Program-made: the position numbers and the translations under genes
NCBI GenBank assembly: GCA_018057455.1
Contig: JAGPDT010000007.1
Span: 1-64,000, forward strand
Reading direction: 5' to 3'
Source of the DNA: Flavobacteriales bacterium
Lineage (GTDB): Bacteria > Bacteroidota > Bacteroidia > Flavobacteriales_F > PHOS-HE28
Length of the DNA stretch: 64,000 nt
In this document: piece after piece, positions 61,594 through 64,000 of the stretch
How positions within the stretch are numbered: position 1 is the first letter of the stretch
Layout of the letters: every line of letters starts with the position of its first letter
The notes under the pieces: model-generated
What the model was told of the DNA's origin: nothing
Database searches by the model: none
Seen by the model: the letters and a program-made list of their open reading frames with translations, nothing else

Positions 61594-61956
61594 GGTTACG
61601 GGTTTCGTCCGGAAGGTAGGAATAGCGGGATCACCGGAAGGAAGAAAGCCATGAACGGTATGCCCGGGGCGGGTTGCGGCCAACCAGAAGGGGGCAAGGG
61701 GCCGGCCGCTGGCCACCGTTCACCGGAACGATGTAACCGTTGCTCGTTCGTGGTGGTGAACCGGAGCCAGCGTGGCTAGTTTTGAGTGCACCAACGCCAT
61801 TCAGCGCGATGAGTAACGATTACAACATTCCGGCAGGTACTGGGCCCTACTGGCTTTTCAACGATCAGGGCAACTGATCCGATACCCCGGTAAGGGTGGC
61901 TGGCAACCTTTGTTGGGGGAGGTCCGTAACAAGACCTCCACCAACTGGGTTGTCTC
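61594..61956. other. Intergenic region with promoter and fragmentary coding signals
   Basis: 363 bases. It contains an exact -7 box and short overlapping reading frames, described separately. Nothing else is supported. Confidence 0.4.
61777..61784 (+). promoter_or_regulatory. Promoter -7 element upstream of short frames
   Basis: TAGTTTTG, exact consensus, ends 24 bases before an ATG at 61809, the usual distance in this window. No -33 TTG. Confidence 0.45.
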
Positions 61957-61987
61957 ATGGACGCAAGGCCGCCATTCACCGAATTAA
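61809..61987 (+). pseudogene. Possible frameshifted small gene
   Basis: An ATG behind a good -7 box opens a 22-codon frame (MSNDYNIPAGTGPYWLFNDQ) that stops at 61877. The -1 frame continues without a break as QLIRYPGKGGWQPLLGE onward to a TAA at 61985. Joined by one frameshift they give a protein-like sequence of about 58 residues. It could be a decayed gene, a sequence error or chance. Confidence 0.25.
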
Positions 61988-62220
61988 GGGTCCGGGTCAA
62001 CAGGGCAGAGCAGCTGCTGATGTTCGATTATGAACCAGGTACGGAGGACGCCCTGTTTGATTTGTGCACCCTGGATGGGCAGATCCTGAAAACCGGGGAC
62101 ATCCGGGGACCGGTCACACAGGTCCGCTTGACGGATGTTCAGGACCAGGATCTGGTGTTGATGGTACTGGACGGCGAGAATTCGGTGGTTCACCCCATTC
62201 TCTTGCGCCAAGCGGTTTGA
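61957..62220 (+). CDS. Small protein resembling a T9SS C-terminal sorting domain
   Basis: An 87-residue protein without signal peptide. Its pattern ALFDLCTLDGQILKTGDIRG, then VRLTDVQDQDLVLMVLDGEN, follows the strand arrangement of type A T9SS sorting domains (xLFDLxGxxxxxG...VxLxxxxxGxYxLxV), but the Gly-Val-Tyr core is altered. Either a stand-alone relative or a leftover tail of a larger secreted protein. An upstream in-frame stop at 61927 limits it to this size. Confidence 0.5.
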   Translation: MDARPPFTELRVRVNRAEQLLMFDYEPGTEDALFDLCTLDGQILKTGDIRGPVTQVRLTDVQDQDLVLMVLDGENSVVHPILLRQAV

Positions 62221-62429
62221 AGCAGATCCTCACGGGCCCGGTTCCGATCTTCAGCGGAATGACTGTCAGTGGCGGTGTCCTTTCAGGCACCGGCGACAGC
62301 GGGTTGAGCCCGATCTGGGTGGCCCAAACCACACATCGTGGAGCGGGTGGATGGCGGTTTCAACCACGCCCTGACCATGTTGCTGGCGAAACAGTTGAAA
62401 CAAGCAGGAAGCGCGCCAAACGCGCCGGT

Positions 62430-62813
62430 CTATAGCGCTACCTTGACCACCACGGTCTCCTCGTTGTTCTGCTCCTCCTCAATGCGGATGATGCCCTCGC
62501 CGGAGAGTGAATCCTTGGTTGCCAGAATGTCCAGCACGGCAAATCCGGCTTGGCCGCGCTTGTAGAATTCCGTGTAATCAAAGACCACCTTGCCGTCCGA
62601 GCCGGTGGTGCCCTCCTTGGTCAAGCGTGTGAAATCGGCTTCTTCGGGATCCACCGGGTTGGCGAAGAGCTTTACGTAGGCGCCACCGACGGCGACACCC
62701 GCGCTATCGAGCACGGTAACCGTGGCCTTGGTGTCTTCTTCCTTGTTGCACGCCCCAAGGCCGGTGCCGATCACGGTCAACAACACGGGAATAAGAAGGG
62801 CCTTGCGGAGCAT
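62430..62813 (-). CDS. Small lipoprotein with Ig-like domain
   Basis: A 127-residue lipoprotein. The lipobox is GLGAC (residues 18-22), and the mature part reads as one carboxypeptidase-regulatory-like or transthyretin-like beta sandwich (TVTVLDSAGVAVGGAYVKLF, TGSDGKVVFDY). The exported domain is probably surface or periplasmic, with unknown function. It is divergent from the cyclophilin gene, with an inverted repeat GCCTTG-GCG-CAAGGC between them (62841-62855). Confidence 0.75.
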   Translation of the reverse strand: MLRKALLIPVLLTVIGTGLGACNKEEDTKATVTVLDSAGVAVGGAYVKLFANPVDPEEADFTRLTKEGTTGSDGKVVFDYTEFYKRGQAGFAVLDILATKDSLSGEGIIRIEEEQNNEETVVVKVAL

Positions 62814-62896
62814 GGGAAGAGGTGTTGGTTATTTTTGACCGCCTTGGCGCAAGGCCAAGGCAGACGCGAAAGAAGCCAAAAATACGGATCAAAGCG

Positions 62897-63607
62897 ATGC
62901 GCAGGCAATTCCCGTTACGCCATCTTGCCATGGGCGTTATGCTGTTCACCGTGGTGCTGGCCGGCAGGGCACAAAGCCCGGCCATGGGCACAAGGCACTT
63001 GGTGGAGATCAACACAACCGCCGGGCGGATGGTGGTGGAGCTGTACAATGAAACGCCGGTCCACCGGGACAATTTCCTGAAACTGGCGCGGGAACAGTAC
63101 TTCGACAGTACGCTCTTCCACCGCGTGATCGCCGGGTTCATGATCCAGGGTGGAGACCCGGACAGCCGCAACGCAGAGGACCGTAGCAAGCCTTTGGGGA
63201 ACGGCGGGCCGTCCTATACCCTGCCGGCCGAGGTCCTCCCGGACCTGTTCCACCGCAAAGGGGCATTGGCCGCAGCGCGGGAGGGCGATGACGTGAACCC
63301 TGAAAAGCGTAGCAGCGGGAGCCAGTTCTACATTGTGCAGGGCCGCCCCTGGCCGGCGGCCGATCTTGCCCGCATGGAGGAACGGCTGAACAGCGCACGC
63401 CCGGACAGCGCGACGATACACTATTCATCCGAGCAGACCAAGGTCTATCAAACCATGGGAGGCGCACCGCACTTGGACGGCAACTACACCGTGTTCGGCC
63501 AATTGGTGGAAGGGATGGACGTATTGGACCGAATAGCGGGCCAGGCGTGTGATGAACAAGACCGGCCCAAGGGCGATGTGCGCATGTGGGTGCGCGTGAT
63601 CCAATGA
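62897..63607 (+). CDS. Exported cyclophilin-type peptidyl-prolyl isomerase
   Basis: A 236-residue prolyl isomerase. A signal peptide (MGVMLFTVVLAGRAQ) is followed by one cyclophilin domain: NTTAGRMVVELYNETPVHRDNF, then FHRVIAGFMIQGGDP with the catalytic Arg, and GSQFYIVQGRPW. An insertion of about 30 residues (ADLARMEERLNSARPDS) lies before the HLDGNYTVFGQLVEGMDVLDRI segment, typical of Bacteroidota members. It aids folding in the periplasm. The stop overlaps pheS (ATGA). Confidence 0.92.
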   Translation: MRRQFPLRHLAMGVMLFTVVLAGRAQSPAMGTRHLVEINTTAGRMVVELYNETPVHRDNFLKLAREQYFDSTLFHRVIAGFMIQGGDPDSRNAEDRSKPLGNGGPSYTLPAEVLPDLFHRKGALAAAREGDDVNPEKRSSGSQFYIVQGRPWPAADLARMEERLNSARPDSATIHYSSEQTKVYQTMGGAPHLDGNYTVFGQLVEGMDVLDRIAGQACDEQDRPKGDVRMWVRVIQ

Positions 63608-64000
63608 ACCTGAACGAACAAGTTGCGGCCGTGGAGGCCGAGATCACGGCGGCCACGGCCGTAGGTGCCGAGGCGGCGGAGGCTTTCCGTGTTGCCATGT
63701 TGGGCCGGAACGGCAAGGTGACCGCATTGCTGGAGGAGCTGAAGCAAGTGCCCGCTGACGAAAAGCGGCTGTGGGGGCAGCGATTGAACCAGGTGAAGAA
63801 CGCGGCCCGGGAGCGCTGGGAGGAAATGAAGGCCGCCGGGGCGAAGCAATTGGACCAGGCCAGCAGGGTCGCGGGAGACCTGACACGCCCCGCGCTGACT
63901 GTCTTCCCGGGCAGCCAGCACCCGATCAGTTTGGTGCGCCAGCGGATCACGGATGTCTTTGCGCGCATCGGCTATACGGTAAGCCAAGGACCTGAAGTTG
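63604..64000 (+). CDS. pheS: Phenylalanyl-tRNA synthetase alpha subunit (5' part)
   Basis: The first 132 residues of PheS; the gene runs off the window. The N-terminal helical coiled coil (VAAVEAEITAATAVGAEAAE, LGRNGKVTALLEELKQVP) is followed by the start of the catalytic domain (SQHPISLVRQRITDVFARIGY). With PheT it charges tRNA-Phe. It overlaps the cyclophilin stop by ATGA, so the two are co-transcribed. Confidence 0.93.
   Translation, partial: MNLNEQVAAVEAEITAATAVGAEAAEAFRVAMLGRNGKVTALLEELKQVPADEKRLWGQRLNQVKNAARERWEEMKAAGAKQLDQASRVAGDLTRPALTVFPGSQHPISLVRQRITDVFARIGYTVSQGPEV

Overview
The window looks like about 64 kb of chromosome from a GC-rich member of the Bacteroidota, probably a Flavobacteriales-type lineage; this is inference from gene content. 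The evidence is: promoters with the Bacteroidota -7 element TAnnTTTG/TAnnTTCG and almost no Shine-Dalgarno sequences; an F-type ATP synthase operon that stops after gamma, without beta and epsilon; an AtpB with a His-rich N-terminal leader; a LytS-type kinase with Reg_prop propeller repeats; a prs-rplY-pth operon; and families typical of the phylum (large surface beta-barrel, MORN repeats, DUF4154/YfiR, gliding-type TPR lipoprotein, T9SS-tail-like small protein). I saw no rRNA, tRNA, CRISPR array, insertion sequence or prophage.

Layout. 0-6 kb: a GH2 beta-mannosidase (reverse, unusually short) divergent from an M24 aminopeptidase, then a large TPR lipoprotein. 6.3-12.6 kb: bactofilin, a small membrane protein, AtpZ and atpB-E-F-H-A-G, closely packed and co-directional. 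12.8-17.2 kb: an M28/PDZ peptidase overlapping gpsA, a ComF-type phosphoribosyltransferase (reverse) and a coiled-coil membrane protein. 17.2-27.3 kb: an 1189-residue outer-membrane barrel, an orphan oligopeptide-binding lipoprotein, a Bacteroidota protein of unknown function, an OmpA-type lipoprotein, a Crp-like regulator, a DinB-fold protein, a tail-less SSB and a tandem universal stress protein. 27.4-37.3 kb: a reverse cluster of YfiR-like protein, TPR protein and SpoIIE phosphatase; ferritin; prs-rplY-pth divergent from RNase R; and an esterase. 37.3-42.7 kb: a LytTR regulator, a six-PAS histidine kinase and a MORN-repeat protein, all reverse.

42.6-51.6 kb is the most informative part. 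A 422-bp gap upstream of rpiB holds a perfect DnaA box (TTATCCACA) inside a small inverted repeat and a relatively AT-rich end. Six to eight kb to the right, mnmG (gidA) carries three parS-type palindromes (TGTTCCACGTGGAAC plus A or G): one just before its start codon, one inside the gene and one just past its 3' end. This suggests the window lies close to the replication origin and contains a ParB loading zone.

51.6-64 kb: a CheY-like regulator, an NtrC-type sigma-54 activator and a CHASE3 histidine kinase form a forward signalling cluster. Then come a TPR protein, small lipoproteins, a Reg_prop LytS kinase coupled to a LytTR regulator, a cyclophilin, and the start of pheS, which runs off the end.

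The window is mainly housekeeping genes plus signal transduction: four histidine kinases or phosphatases of different design and four response regulators. I did not find a convincing new defence or mobile system. The best leads are the parS/origin region, the palindromic divergent prs-rnr promoter, very short or absent mRNA leaders, and G-tracts inside two envelope genes.
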